A stretch of DNA of 64,000 bases, taken from positions 1-64,000 of the forward strand of contig JAFWYP010000033.1 in assembly GCA_017517665.1 (NCBI GenBank), read 5' to 3'. Both the position numbers and the translations under genes were made by a program. This DNA is from Clostridia bacterium. Lineage in GTDB: Bacteria; Bacillota; Clostridia; Oscillospirales; Acutalibacteraceae. Positions 8,236 to 15,909 of the stretch are shown in pieces. The notes under the pieces were generated by a model. It saw nothing but the letters and a program-made list of their open reading frames with translations. It was not told where the DNA came from and did no database searches. Within the stretch, counting starts at the first letter, position 1, and each line of letters begins with the position of its first letter.

Positions 8236-9468
8236 TTAAAGGATAATTGAAACAAACTGTGCTGCAAAGCCGAAAACTGTGAGATAGAATGTCATGAACG
8301 GAACAAGAAGGGGAAGGAATGTGATGAATGTCCATGCAGTCATAGCGCCGCCGATAACCTTGATAGCCATTGTGCTTTCTGCATCGGAAATATTCTGCCA
8401 GCAGAAGCTGATGTCTTTTCCGTCAAGATAAATCTGGTCAAGACCGATTTCGTCTTTTGAGGGAGCATTTTTGAATCCGCATTCAGCGAGACCTTTGGCA
8501 ACTATGTCTGCCATTTCTTCATCCTTGAAAGTGATTCTGCCTGTAAGACGAAGCTCGTCAGCAGGTTCTTCCTGTCTGAGGTGTCCGTTTTTGAAACCTG
8601 TGCACCACCAGTATTTGTCGTATTCTCTTGAAAATTCACGTTTCCATGAGCCGTCAAGCTGTTCATGCCAGAGAGTCATTTCCATGTCGAGCCAGTCTTC
8701 CTCAGCAGGGCAGTTGAAGAAGGTCCATTCGGGCAGACCGTCATCGGCATGGGGTCTGTTATAAATACCGATTTCTCCGCCGTAGAAAATGAGTCCGTAC
8801 TGACCCTTCCACATCTGGAGCATCCAGTCCTTGTCTTCATAGGTGAAGAAAACACGGACATAGTCATATTCAAGAAGAACATAGGGAGAAACAACGTCGT
8901 AGATTTTTCCGAATCCGAAATTGTACTGCCATGCTTCCTTGTCGTTTGTGTAATAATAGTCGTCAACATAGCTGTACTGATAGCTGAGAACCTGCTGACC
9001 TTCAAGGAAATCTCTTACAAAATTCTTTGAAGCGGTAACCGTGATTTCGTATTCGCCTCTGAGGGTCTGACCGTTAACGGTAACTGTTGCGTAAATTGTT
9101 GCCTTGCCCTGACCGAGACCGTAAACAACACCTTCCTTGTTTACCGCCGCAACAGAGCTGTTGGATGATGCCCAAACAATTGCGGGCTGACCGTCAACGC
9201 CTGAAACCTTTGCAACAATCTGTGTTTTTTCGCCCGCTGCGATAATGGTTCTGTCTGCTGACAAAACAAGAACGGGAGTTTCTTCAGGTTTTTCTTCGGG
9301 GGTGTCTTCGGGGTTTTCCTCGGGTGTGGTATTTTCTGTGTTTTCGCCGCTGATGATTTCATTGTCTGTTATCTCTTCAACAGCAAAAACGGTCGGTGCG
9401 AGAGCGCCCGAAACAGAGAAAATAAGAACAAGAAGTATTGCTGTTAATTTGACTGCAAATCTCTTCAT
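8236..9468 (-). CDS. Secreted/anchored protein with a bacterial Ig-like (Big_2) domain
   Basis: The 410-residue product starts at ATG 9466-9468, which has GGAGG just upstream; longer frames extend through the promoter. Residues 1-29 are a signal peptide (hydrophobic core TAILLVLIFSVSG, likely cut after VFA). A Glu/Pro/Thr-rich linker follows (about 35-65) and then a Big_2-type Ig-like domain (about 68-150: VWASSNSSVAAVNKEGVV, GKATIYATV). A Tyr/Trp-rich region of unknown fold makes up about 160-360. The last 35 residues form a hydrophobic segment (TFITFLPLLVPFMTFYLTVFGF) that could anchor the protein in the membrane. The function of the middle domain is not recognised; a cell-surface role is inferred. 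Confidence 0.8.
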   Translation of the reverse strand: MKRFAVKLTAILLVLIFSVSGALAPTVFAVEEITDNEIISGENTENTTPEENPEDTPEEKPEETPVLVLSADRTIIAAGEKTQIVAKVSGVDGQPAIVWASSNSSVAAVNKEGVVYGLGQGKATIYATVTVNGQTLRGEYEITVTASKNFVRDFLEGQQVLSYQYSYVDDYYYTNDKEAWQYNFGFGKIYDVVSPYVLLEYDYVRVFFTYEDKDWMLQMWKGQYGLIFYGGEIGIYNRPHADDGLPEWTFFNCPAEEDWLDMEMTLWHEQLDGSWKREFSREYDKYWWCTGFKNGHLRQEEPADELRLTGRITFKDEEMADIVAKGLAECGFKNAPSKDEIGLDQIYLDGKDISFCWQNISDAESTMAIKVIGGAMTAWTFITFLPLLVPFMTFYLTVFGFAAQFVSIIL

Positions 9469-9490
9469 TTTTTTACCTCCACAAAAATTA

Positions 9491-9527
9491 TCCATGGTAT
9501 TATACCAAATTATACTATGGAAATCAA
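9491..9527 (-). promoter_or_regulatory. Promoter of the Big-domain gene overlapped by an inverted repeat
   Basis: TTGATT (9522-9527), a 17-base spacer and TATAAT (9499-9504) lie on the minus strand. Arms TCCATGGTAT (9491-9500) and ATACTATGGA (9512-9521) form a 9/10 inverted repeat across the -10 and spacer, as an operator would. Confidence 0.6.
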
Positions 9528-9624
9528 TGCAATTTATTCCAAACCCGTCAGGCAATTGCTTTGTTTTGTTTGGTAAGAATGAATATAAAAAGTGTCGGTT
9601 TAACATTTTATAAACAAATAAAAA

Positions 9625-9657
9625 ACAATTGCCCATATCAATTGTTTGTGATATAAT
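9625..9657 (+). promoter_or_regulatory. Promoter of the RNA methyltransferase gene, with inverted repeat
   Basis: TTGCCC (9629-9634), a 17-base spacer and TATAAT (9652-9657). The perfect arms ACAATTG (9625-9631) and CAATTGT (9639-9645) overlap the -35 and could be a repressor site. Confidence 0.6.
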
Positions 9658-9686
9658 ATAAAAAGTATATTTCTCGGAGGCAAGCT

Positions 9687-11054
9687 GTGGAAATCAAGAA
9701 AAATGACAGGATAAATCTTAAAATAGACTCATGCTCAATCAACGGAAGCGGTGTGGGCAGATATAACGGCATGGCGGTTTTTGTTCCCGCAACCGCACCG
9801 GGTGATGAAATTACGGCGCATATTCTCAAGGTGAAAAAGAGCTATGCTTTTGCAAAGGTTGAGAGTGTTATTGTTCCCTCGGCTGACAGAATCATGCCTG
9901 AATGTCCCGTTTATCTCAAGTGCGGAGGCTGTGTTTTTTCGCATCTTAATTATGAAGCGGAAAAGAAAATCAAAGCCGACCATGTTGCCGAATGTTTCAA
10001 AAGAATAGGCGGAATTTCTCCCGATTTTGAGCCGATTATAGGCGCGGACTCCGATTCGCGTTACCGCAATAAAGCACAGTATCCCGTTGCATCTGACAAC
10101 GGCGAAATAAAAACGGGATTCTATTCTCCCCACAGCCACAGAGTCGTTCATTGTCCCGACTGCCTTTTGCAACCTGCCGAATTTGAGGGTATTCTCGGAG
10201 TTTTTTCCGAATATATAAAAAAATATAATGTAAGCGTGTATGACGAAACTCAGAACAAAGGCCTTATCCGCCATATCTATATCAGAAAAGGCACGGCAAG
10301 CGGTGAAATCATGGTGTGCGCCGTTATCAACGGCAAAAAGCTCCCTGCCGAAAATGAGCTTGTTTCCATGCTGACGGAAAAAGAGAGAGCTGTTAAAAGT
10401 ATCATTATAAACACAAACACAAAAGACACCAATGTTATTCTCGGCAATAAGTGCCGCACTCTCTGGGGTGAAGACTGCATAACCGATATTCTCTGCGGAC
10501 TGAAATTCCGTATTTCTCCTCTTTCATTCTATCAGGTAAACCGCAATCAGGCAGAAAAGCTTTATAGTAAAGCGGCGGAATATGCCGCACTTACGGGCAG
10601 CGAAACCGTGCTTGACCTCTATTGCGGCGCAGGAACAATCGGACTTTCAATGGCAAAGAATTCAAAGGAAATCATCGGCGTTGAAATCGTGCCCGAAGCA
10701 ATTGAAGATGCAAAAATCAACGCAGAAATCAACGGAATAAACAACGCAAGATTTATATGTTCCGATGCGGCGAAAGCGGCGGAAATGCTGGAAAGCGAAG
10801 GCGTGAAACCCGATGTGATTATCCTCGATCCGCCGAGAAAAGGCTGCAGTCCCGAAATGATTAATACTGCCGCCCGAATGAATCCCGACAGAATAGTTTA
10901 TGTTTCCTGCGACCCCGCAACTCTCGCGCGCGACTGCGGAATTTTCAAAGACCTCGGCTATGTTGCCGAAAAAGCCACCCCCGTGGATATGTTCCCGCGC
11001 ACGGGGCATTGTGAAACCGTCGCGGTATTGAAACGTGCGGATTCAGCGATATAA
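9687..11054 (+). CDS. 23S rRNA (uracil-5-)-methyltransferase, RlmD/RlmCD type
   Basis: The 455-residue TrmA-family enzyme transfers a methyl group from SAM to C5 of uridine in RNA. A TRAM domain occupies about 1-60. A 4Fe-4S site follows (CPVYLKCGGC near 72-81, plus a distal CPDC near 153). The SAM-binding DLYCGAGTIGL lies near 312, DPPRKG near 382, and the catalytic-cysteine segment YVSCDPATLARD near 405. The start is GTG at 9687, six bases after CGGAGG. Firmicutes often have two such paralogues, and I cannot tell which uridines (747 or 1939, E. coli numbering) are the target. The gene is single and is followed by a gap of about 100 bases with short repeats. Confidence 0.92.
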   Translation: MEIKKNDRINLKIDSCSINGSGVGRYNGMAVFVPATAPGDEITAHILKVKKSYAFAKVESVIVPSADRIMPECPVYLKCGGCVFSHLNYEAEKKIKADHVAECFKRIGGISPDFEPIIGADSDSRYRNKAQYPVASDNGEIKTGFYSPHSHRVVHCPDCLLQPAEFEGILGVFSEYIKKYNVSVYDETQNKGLIRHIYIRKGTASGEIMVCAVINGKKLPAENELVSMLTEKERAVKSIIINTNTKDTNVILGNKCRTLWGEDCITDILCGLKFRISPLSFYQVNRNQAEKLYSKAAEYAALTGSETVLDLYCGAGTIGLSMAKNSKEIIGVEIVPEAIEDAKINAEINGINNARFICSDAAKAAEMLESEGVKPDVIILDPPRKGCSPEMINTAARMNPDRIVYVSCDPATLARDCGIFKDLGYVAEKATPVDMFPRTGHCETVAVLKRADSAI

Positions 11055-11128
11055 ATTCTTTGCGGAATTTGCGATATACATAAATGTGCGATATATTGCC
11101 ATGCAATGCGATATGTGCCTGACGGCAC
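11046..11128. repeat. Short GCGATAT repeats and hairpin between genes
   Basis: GCGATAT occurs four times in 69 bases (11046, 11071, 11088, 11108; spacings 25, 17, 20), the first inside the last codons of the methyltransferase. The array ends in a hairpin GTGCC-TGAC-GGCAC (11115-11128). It resembles degenerate dispersed intergenic repeats, but a genome-wide copy count is not available here. Confidence 0.45.
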
Positions 11129-11155
11129 GTGAGTTTAAAATAAAGGAGTAACAAA

Positions 11156-11650
11156 ATGAGCAACGGAATGACACGCAGAGAGCGTGAGATAACGGACATG
11201 AACAAAATCATTGAAATTCTTGACAAATCAAAGGTCGCCCACATCGGCATGGTTGACGGTGATGAGCCGTATGTTGTGCCTATGAATTACGGCTATACTT
11301 TTGAAAACGATAAACTTATCATCTATCTTCACGGTGCAAGAAGGGGTAGAAAGCTCGATGTTATCAGAGCAAATCCCAAGGTTTTCTTTGAAGCGGAATG
11401 CGACCTTGTGCCGTTTGAGGGTGATATTGCCTGCCGTTACGGCATTGCTTATTCGTCAATTATGGGCAGGGGCATTGCCGAAATAATTGACGAAGATGTT
11501 GAAGAAAAGAAAAAAGCGCTTTCACTTCTCATGAAAGCGCAGACGGGAAAAGATTTTGAATTTGAGGATAAAATGGTGGCTTTTGTAAGCATCATAAAAA
11601 TCACCGTTTCGGAATTCACCGCAAAATACAGACCTGCACCTGTAAAATAA
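11156..11650 (+). CDS. NimA-like pyridoxamine 5'-phosphate oxidase-family flavoprotein
   Basis: The 164-residue protein has the split-barrel FMN-binding fold of the PNPOx-like/NimA family. It begins with the typical MTRREREITD segment, then KVAHIGMVDGDEPYVVPMNYGY (about 30-51), IIYLHGARRGRKLD (about 60-74), and YSSIMGRG near 101. Family members include nitroimidazole reductases and many uncharacterised flavin reductases; this sequence alone does not show which substrate is used. The ATG at 11156 has AAAGGAG upstream. It is a single gene closed by a strong terminator. Confidence 0.85.
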   Translation: MSNGMTRREREITDMNKIIEILDKSKVAHIGMVDGDEPYVVPMNYGYTFENDKLIIYLHGARRGRKLDVIRANPKVFFEAECDLVPFEGDIACRYGIAYSSIMGRGIAEIIDEDVEEKKKALSLLMKAQTGKDFEFEDKMVAFVSIIKITVSEFTAKYRPAPVK

Positions 11651-11662
11651 GCCCGTAAAGCA

Positions 11663-11692
11663 AGAAAAAGATGCGGTTAAGCATCTTTTTCT
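11663..11692 (+). terminator. Terminator after the NimA-like gene
   Basis: A perfect 12-bp stem, AGAAAAAGATGC/GCATCTTTTTCT, with loop GGTTAA, lies just past the stop. The U run is part of the descending arm. Confidence 0.8.
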
Positions 11693-11710
11693 GCATGGGG
11701 TTGAATTGAG

Positions 11711-11788
11711 GAGGGGTATTGCGTACTCAATAATGAGCAGCACCTTGCAGGTTGCGGCTCCTGCTCGGTACATCTGTATAGTACCCCC
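11711..11788. other. Structured intergenic sequence, possible small RNA
   Basis: Between two convergent genes lies a 78-base segment with nested pairing. GGGGTA (11713-11718) pairs with TACCCC (11782-11787), GTAC (11723-11726) with GTAC (11768-11771), and GAGCAG (11735-11740) with CTGCTC (11761-11766). The inner hairpin is ACCT-TGC-AGGT. No T run follows on either strand, no open frame explains it, and it fits neither a tRNA nor a riboswitch class I know. Confidence 0.4.
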
Positions 11789-11838
11789 AAAATATTAATT
11801 CCGTATGAATTTAATTTTAACGTTTGTAAGATAAATTG

Positions 11839-12744
11839 TTAATAACGGCTTGAAATTGCTTCTTTATATTCATTTTTAAGCTCTTCTTTAACCATGCCTT
11901 TGAGCAGGTTGAGGGAGAGTATTTTGTTTGCCTTCATATTGTCGCGGCACATAAAATCGCCGCCGATAATATTGATTTTTTCAAGCTTTTCGGGGTCTGC
12001 GGCAACATCGTCGATTATCTGATTGAAATAGGGTCTAATCATGTCATCGAGGTCATCGGGCCACTTCGTCCAGCCGTTTTCCGTGCCGGGATTCGGGGTT
12101 TGCTGGGTCTGGAAACGCACAAAGCCGTCATATTCTTTTTCGGTTATATATTTAAGAATTTCCTTTGCGAATTTTTCGGGCTTGTATCCGTAAACATAGG
12201 AATTCCAGGGGTCATGATAGGGACAGTCAACGCTGTAATCATATTCCTTGTTTCCGTTGATAATTATATATTTCTTGCCCGATTTGCGGATATCTCCGAG
12301 AGTTAACTCGTTGATGTCGCCGTAGTCGGTAAGGGCGTATTTTTCGGGCGAAAGATATTCACGGATAAGTCTGCTTGTTTCGGCGGAGTTGCCGTTGTAG
12401 CTGAGCTTGAAAGGACCGATTTTCTGATTCATGTAGGTTATCATCGAGATAACGAAAAATTCGTCACCGCATTCGTTGAGAATCATTTTCAGGCTTTCAA
12501 ATGCAAGCTCTGCGGGCATACCGGTCATAATGCCGTGACCGATGAAAAGTCTGCCTTTTTTATCAGCCTTGAGTCTTATATCAAACGCGCGTACTCCGTG
12601 TGCATACTGCTCATAAAGAGAACCGTTCTGACATTTTGCGAGTTTTGACATACCCATTGTTCCCGAATTATGAGAGCCGGGCATTGCAAGTTTTGTTATT
12701 TTTGCATCGTCGGAAATATATGACATCCAGTTTTTAAGAAACAT
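11839..12744 (-). CDS. PI-PLC X-domain phosphodiesterase
   Basis: The 301-residue protein resembles bacterial phosphatidylinositol-specific phospholipase C (TIM-barrel X domain). Both catalytic histidines are visible: PGSHNSGT (His25) and FIGHG (His70). Other segments are YEQYAHGVRAFDIRL (about 44-58), FFVISMI near 96 and YIIINGN near 158. The enzyme would cleave phosphoinositol lipids or glycolipids to a cyclic phosphate. No signal peptide or membrane segment is present, unlike most secreted bacterial PI-PLCs, so either a cytoplasmic role or an unusual export route is implied. The ATG at 12744 has AAGGCGGT upstream and its own promoter. Confidence 0.88.
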   Translation of the reverse strand: MFLKNWMSYISDDAKITKLAMPGSHNSGTMGMSKLAKCQNGSLYEQYAHGVRAFDIRLKADKKGRLFIGHGIMTGMPAELAFESLKMILNECGDEFFVISMITYMNQKIGPFKLSYNGNSAETSRLIREYLSPEKYALTDYGDINELTLGDIRKSGKKYIIINGNKEYDYSVDCPYHDPWNSYVYGYKPEKFAKEILKYITEKEYDGFVRFQTQQTPNPGTENGWTKWPDDLDDMIRPYFNQIIDDVAADPEKLEKINIIGGDFMCRDNMKANKILSLNLLKGMVKEELKNEYKEAISSRY

Positions 12745-12769
12745 AACAGCACCGCCTTTTCTGCTTTGT

Positions 12770-12799
12770 ATTTTATCATATCAGACTCATTGTTGTCAA
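12770..12799 (-). promoter_or_regulatory. Promoter of the PI-PLC gene
   Basis: TTGACA (12794-12799), an 18-base spacer and TAAAAT (12770-12775) on the minus strand, 26 bases before the ATG. Confidence 0.75.
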
Positions 12800-12894
12800 C
12801 AAACGGATACCGGTGGACAAAATATACAAAAAATATGCAAAAAAGGGATTAATTCGGTCAAAATTTTTTCGTAAAAAAGTAGAATTTTCTATAA

Positions 12895-12948
12895 ATGTAT
12901 GTTATAATTACGTAGAATGCGGAATTGCGGAACAAAATTGCAATTTTG
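12895..12948 (+). promoter_or_regulatory. Extended -10 promoter and palindromic operator of the hydrogenase operon
   Basis: TATAAT (12903-12908) is preceded by TG at the extended -10 position; the -35 match is poor. A perfect 16-bp palindrome, CAAAATTGCAATTTTG, lies at 12933-12948, just past the expected transcription start. This layout suits repression of the downstream ten-gene operon. The palindrome does not match the Rex consensus I know. Confidence 0.55.
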
Positions 12949-12994
12949 CAGCCAAAAAGCCATGTTTAAAATTTCATTCAGGAGGAATGACTTA

Positions 12995-13489
12995 ATGCTT
13001 AAGAAAATCAGCAACCTGCCTTTCACAGGCACTCCCGAGCAGGAGGCTCAGCTTAAGGCAATCATCGCAGAATGCACAGGCGATAAGAGCATGCTCATGC
13101 ACGTTATGCAGGAAGCTCAGAACATCTACGGCTACCTGCCCATCGAAGTTCAGACCATGATTGCAGAGGGAATGAACGTTCCCCTCGAGAAGGTTTACGG
13201 CGTTGCAACATTCTACGCTCTCTTCTCACTCACACCCAAGGGAAAATACAACGTTTCCGTTTGCCTCGGCACAGCTTGCTATGTTAAGGGCTCACAGGAA
13301 ATTCTTGATAAGATTTGCGAAGTTCTCGGAATCGGTGCAGGCGAATGCACAGAGGACCTCAAGTTCTCCGTTGAAGCCTGCCGCTGCATCGGCGCTTGCG
13401 GTCTTGCTCCCGTTTTCACAATCAACGATGACGTTTACGGCAGAGTAACTCCCGACGAGATTCCCGACATTCTCGCAAAATATAACTAA
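12995..13489 (+). CDS. hydC: [FeFe] hydrogenase subunit HydC (NuoE-like 2Fe-2S protein)
   Basis: The 164-residue protein is homologous to NuoE. It carries one [2Fe-2S] cluster and passes electrons within the trimeric HydABC hydrogenase. The ligands read CLGTAC (about 90-95) and CIGAC (about 131-135), the C-x4-C and C-x3-C pairs of the family. ATG 12995 is chosen because GGAGG lies nine bases before it; upstream in-frame codons lack a ribosome site. It is the first gene of the operon, separated from hydB-hydA by seven accessory genes. Confidence 0.9.
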   Translation: MLKKISNLPFTGTPEQEAQLKAIIAECTGDKSMLMHVMQEAQNIYGYLPIEVQTMIAEGMNVPLEKVYGVATFYALFSLTPKGKYNVSVCLGTACYVKGSQEILDKICEVLGIGAGECTEDLKFSVEACRCIGACGLAPVFTINDDVYGRVTPDEIPDILAKYN

Positions 13490-13515
13490 TCTCACAGAAA
13501 AATGAGGGATTTGGC

Positions 13516-13863
13516 ATGACAATCAACACTGTTAAAGATTTGCTCGAAGCGGAAATTCTCTGCGGAAGCGAAAGCCTCGGAGAAGAAGTCCATTCTGCCT
13601 GCGGAAGCGACATGATGAGCGATGTTCTTGCATATGTTAAAGACCAGGCGGTAATGCTCACGGGACTTGTCAATGCACAGGTTATCCGCACGGCTGAAAT
13701 GATGGATATGAAATGCATCGTTTTTGTGCGTTCAAAGCGTCCGTCGGCGGATATGCTTGAGCTTGCAAAAGAACACGGAATTGCTGTTATGACAACAGCA
13801 AAACGTATGTATGATGCTTGCGGCATTCTTTATTCAAACGGACTCAAAGGAAATGGTGAATGA
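13516..13863 (+). CDS. DRTGG-domain protein 1
   Basis: The 115-residue protein matches the small DRTGG family: an N-terminal TVKDLLEAEILCG segment, a middle strand-rich AVMLTGLVNAQVIRTAEMMDMKCIVFV part, and HGIAVMTT towards the C-terminus. DRTGG domains occur in phosphotransacetylases and CBS proteins and probably bind a ligand, but no reaction is known. Similar small proteins commonly accompany [FeFe] hydrogenase genes. A paralogue lies in the same operon at 15589. The stop overlaps the region of the next ribosome site. Confidence 0.8.
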   Translation: MTINTVKDLLEAEILCGSESLGEEVHSACGSDMMSDVLAYVKDQAVMLTGLVNAQVIRTAEMMDMKCIVFVRSKRPSADMLELAKEHGIAVMTTAKRMYDACGILYSNGLKGNGE

Positions 13864-13864
13864 A

Positions 13865-14287
13865 ATGGCTGAACCCCTGATATTCCACTTTGATGTCGAC
13901 GGCGATAATTTCACATCGGCGGGTCAGGCTTCGGTGCAGGTGAAGAAAAACCTCCGCCAGCTCGGAATCGACCCCGAAACAATCCGCAGAGTTTCCATTG
14001 CGATGTATGAAGGTGAAATCAACATGGTCATCCACGCAAAGGGCGGCGAGGCGGATGTTATCGTCAGCGACGAAAGTATCGAGATAATTCTCAAAGATAC
14101 GGGACCCGGAATTGCCAATATCGAGCAGGCTATGCAGGAGGGCTTCTCAACCGCCCCCGACAATATCCGTTCACTTGGTTTCGGTGCAGGCATGGGTCTC
14201 CCCAACATGAAAAGATATACCGACTATATGCAGATAGATTCCGTTGTCGGAGAAGGCACCACGATAACAATGAGGGTGAACTTCTGA
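13865..14287 (+). CDS. Stand-alone HATPase-domain protein (anti-sigma/RsbT-like)
   Basis: The 140-residue protein is a GHKL ATPase domain without a dimerisation or phospho-acceptor domain. The N box AMYEGEINMVIHA (about 46-58), the G1 box DTGPGI (about 79-84) and the G2 box GFGAGMGLPNMKRY (about 103-116) are intact, so ATP binding is expected. The fold is that of RsbW/RsbT-type serine kinases, which regulate partner proteins by phosphorylation. Start 13865 (MAEPLIF) directly follows the previous stop; ATG 13853 in the same frame is an alternative. The target is unknown; the operon suggests a regulator or hydrogenase partner. Confidence 0.82.
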   Translation: MAEPLIFHFDVDGDNFTSAGQASVQVKKNLRQLGIDPETIRRVSIAMYEGEINMVIHAKGGEADVIVSDESIEIILKDTGPGIANIEQAMQEGFSTAPDNIRSLGFGAGMGLPNMKRYTDYMQIDSVVGEGTTITMRVNF

Positions 14288-14303
14288 TAAGGAGTGTATT
14301 TCT

Positions 14304-15602
14304 ATGAATACATACATCCACTCGGTATCGCTCGACCCGACCAAATGCACGGGCTGCACAACCTGCATGAAGCATTGTCCCACGGAGGCAATCAGAGTGC
14401 GCAACGGCTGTGCCGTTATTGATGCAGAACGCTGTATTGACTGCGGCGAGTGCATCCGAAACTGCACAAACAACGCCAAAAAGAGCATATGCAACTCTTT
14501 TGACGAAATAAAGAACTACAAGTATAAGATAGCGCTTCCCGCGCCGAGTCTGCTTGCGCAGTTCGATAATCTTGACAACATCGGCTATGTGCTCAAAGGT
14601 CTTCTTGATATCGGCTTCGATGAAGTTTTTGAGGTTGCGAAGGGCGCGGAAATCGTGTCCGAGCACACAAGGCTTTATCTTCAGACCGAGGGCATAAGAA
14701 AACCCGTTATCAGCACGGCTTGCCCCGTTGTCACAAGACTTATACTCATCCGTTTCCCGTTCCTCAAGGATAATCTTATTCCGCTTCTGCCTCCCGTTGA
14801 GGTTGCCGCACATATGGCGGTTGAAGAAGCAATGAAAAAGAATCCCGAGCTTAAAAGAGAGGATATATGCACCTGCTTTATTTCTCCCTGTCCCGCAAAG
14901 GTAAGCTATGTGAGAAACGGTTTCGGAAGCTACAAAAGCGAGGTTGACCTTGTTGTTTCGATGAGTGAGATTTATTTTCAGCTCATCAACGTCATGAAGC
15001 GTGAGAACGCTGCCGATATTCCTTCTCAGGCGGGCAGAATCGGTCTGAGCTGGGCAATCTGCGGAGGCGAAGGCTCTGCGCTTCTCAACGATAAGATTAT
15101 CGCTGCCGACGGAATCAACAACGTTATTTCGGTACTCGACCAGATTGAAGACGGCAACATACCGCCCGTTGATTTCGTGGAACTCAACGCTTGCCCGAGT
15201 GGCTGCGTGGGCGGAGTGCTGACAATCGAAAATCCCTATGTGGCAAAAAACAGACTTCACACCTTAAGAAGATATATGCCTGTTTCCCTTGTTCCTCATG
15301 CAGAGGAAGGCGCATATATTCCCGAAAACAGCTTTTTCGGAGATTTGCCCGAATACAGACCCCTCAACAGACTAAGCGACAGCATCGGCGAATCCATGAG
15401 GCTTATGTCAAAAATACAGGCTCTCCGCAAGGAGCTTCCGGGTATTGACTGCGGCTCATGCGGTGCACCGAATTGCAGAGCCTTTGCCGAGGATATCGTT
15501 ATGGGTCATGCGGACAGAAACGAGTGTATAATCGCTTATAAGGACTTTATTAAGAAATATATTGAAACCTATGACGGGGGTGAGAAGGTTGACGGTGAAT
15601 GA
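14304..15602 (+). CDS. Putative sensory [FeFe] hydrogenase (HydS-like)
   Basis: The 432-residue protein begins with two 4Fe-4S ferredoxin motifs (CTGCTTCMKHC about 15-25, CIDCGECIRNC about 44-54). A hydrogenase H-cluster domain follows, with degenerate motifs: L1 reads STACPVV, L2 SPCPAK, L3 NACPSGCVGG. The expected H-cluster cysteines are present, but one Cys of the usual TSCCP pair, the proton-relay one by eye alignment, is Ala. The C-terminus has a Fe-S domain (DCGSCGAPNC...C about 380-410). This matches the sensory group exemplified by Thermotoga HydS, although I see no PAS domain. Low hydrogen turnover and a signalling role are inferred. Confidence 0.85.
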   Translation: MNTYIHSVSLDPTKCTGCTTCMKHCPTEAIRVRNGCAVIDAERCIDCGECIRNCTNNAKKSICNSFDEIKNYKYKIALPAPSLLAQFDNLDNIGYVLKGLLDIGFDEVFEVAKGAEIVSEHTRLYLQTEGIRKPVISTACPVVTRLILIRFPFLKDNLIPLLPPVEVAAHMAVEEAMKKNPELKREDICTCFISPCPAKVSYVRNGFGSYKSEVDLVVSMSEIYFQLINVMKRENAADIPSQAGRIGLSWAICGGEGSALLNDKIIAADGINNVISVLDQIEDGNIPPVDFVELNACPSGCVGGVLTIENPYVAKNRLHTLRRYMPVSLVPHAEEGAYIPENSFFGDLPEYRPLNRLSDSIGESMRLMSKIQALRKELPGIDCGSCGAPNCRAFAEDIVMGHADRNECIIAYKDFIKKYIETYDGGEKVDGE

Positions 15603-15909
15603 GCTTTCGGCAATGCAGGGTTTTAAACCCGTGGCTGTGCCCGACGGTGAAAGAGAAATAAACGGCGTTTACATCGGCGACCTGCTCAGCTGGGTAATGG
15701 GCAGAGCAAAGGCAGACGATGCCTGGATAACGATAATGACAAATATAAACGTTGTTGCCGTTGCATCCCTTGCGGATACCGCCTGCATCGTTCTTGCCGA
15801 GGGAGTGAATCCCGATGCTTCGGTTGTTGAAACCGCAAATGCAAAGGGTGTCAACATAATTTCTTCGGAAATGCCTGCCTACGAAACCGCAAAGGCAATC
15901 GGTATATGA
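15589..15909 (+). CDS. DRTGG-domain protein 2
   Basis: The second small DRTGG-type protein of the operon has about 106 residues (TVNELSAMQGFKPVA at the N-terminus, DDAWITIMTNINVVAVASL in the middle). It aligns by eye with the first copy at 13516 but is clearly diverged. The start is uncertain: TTG 15589 lies eight bases after GGGGG and gives a family-like N-terminus. GTG 15595 and ATG 15571 are in frame too. The beginning overlaps the end of the HydS-like gene, and its stop overlaps the PHP gene start (ATGA), which indicates coupled translation. Confidence 0.75.
   Translation: MTVNELSAMQGFKPVAVPDGEREINGVYIGDLLSWVMGRAKADDAWITIMTNINVVAVASLADTACIVLAEGVNPDASVVETANAKGVNIISSEMPAYETAKAIGI

Noticed and set aside
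11711..11788. Reading the structured intergenic sequence as a tRNA
   Set aside because: The arms do not have tRNA spacing, there is no proper T loop (the candidate loop is 8 bases), and no CCA end or anticodon arm fits.
14130..15260. A 376-codon open frame on the minus strand opposite the HydS-like gene
   Set aside because: It is antisense to a gene with clear Fe-S motifs, has no ribosome site that fits its start, and its protein shows no family features.
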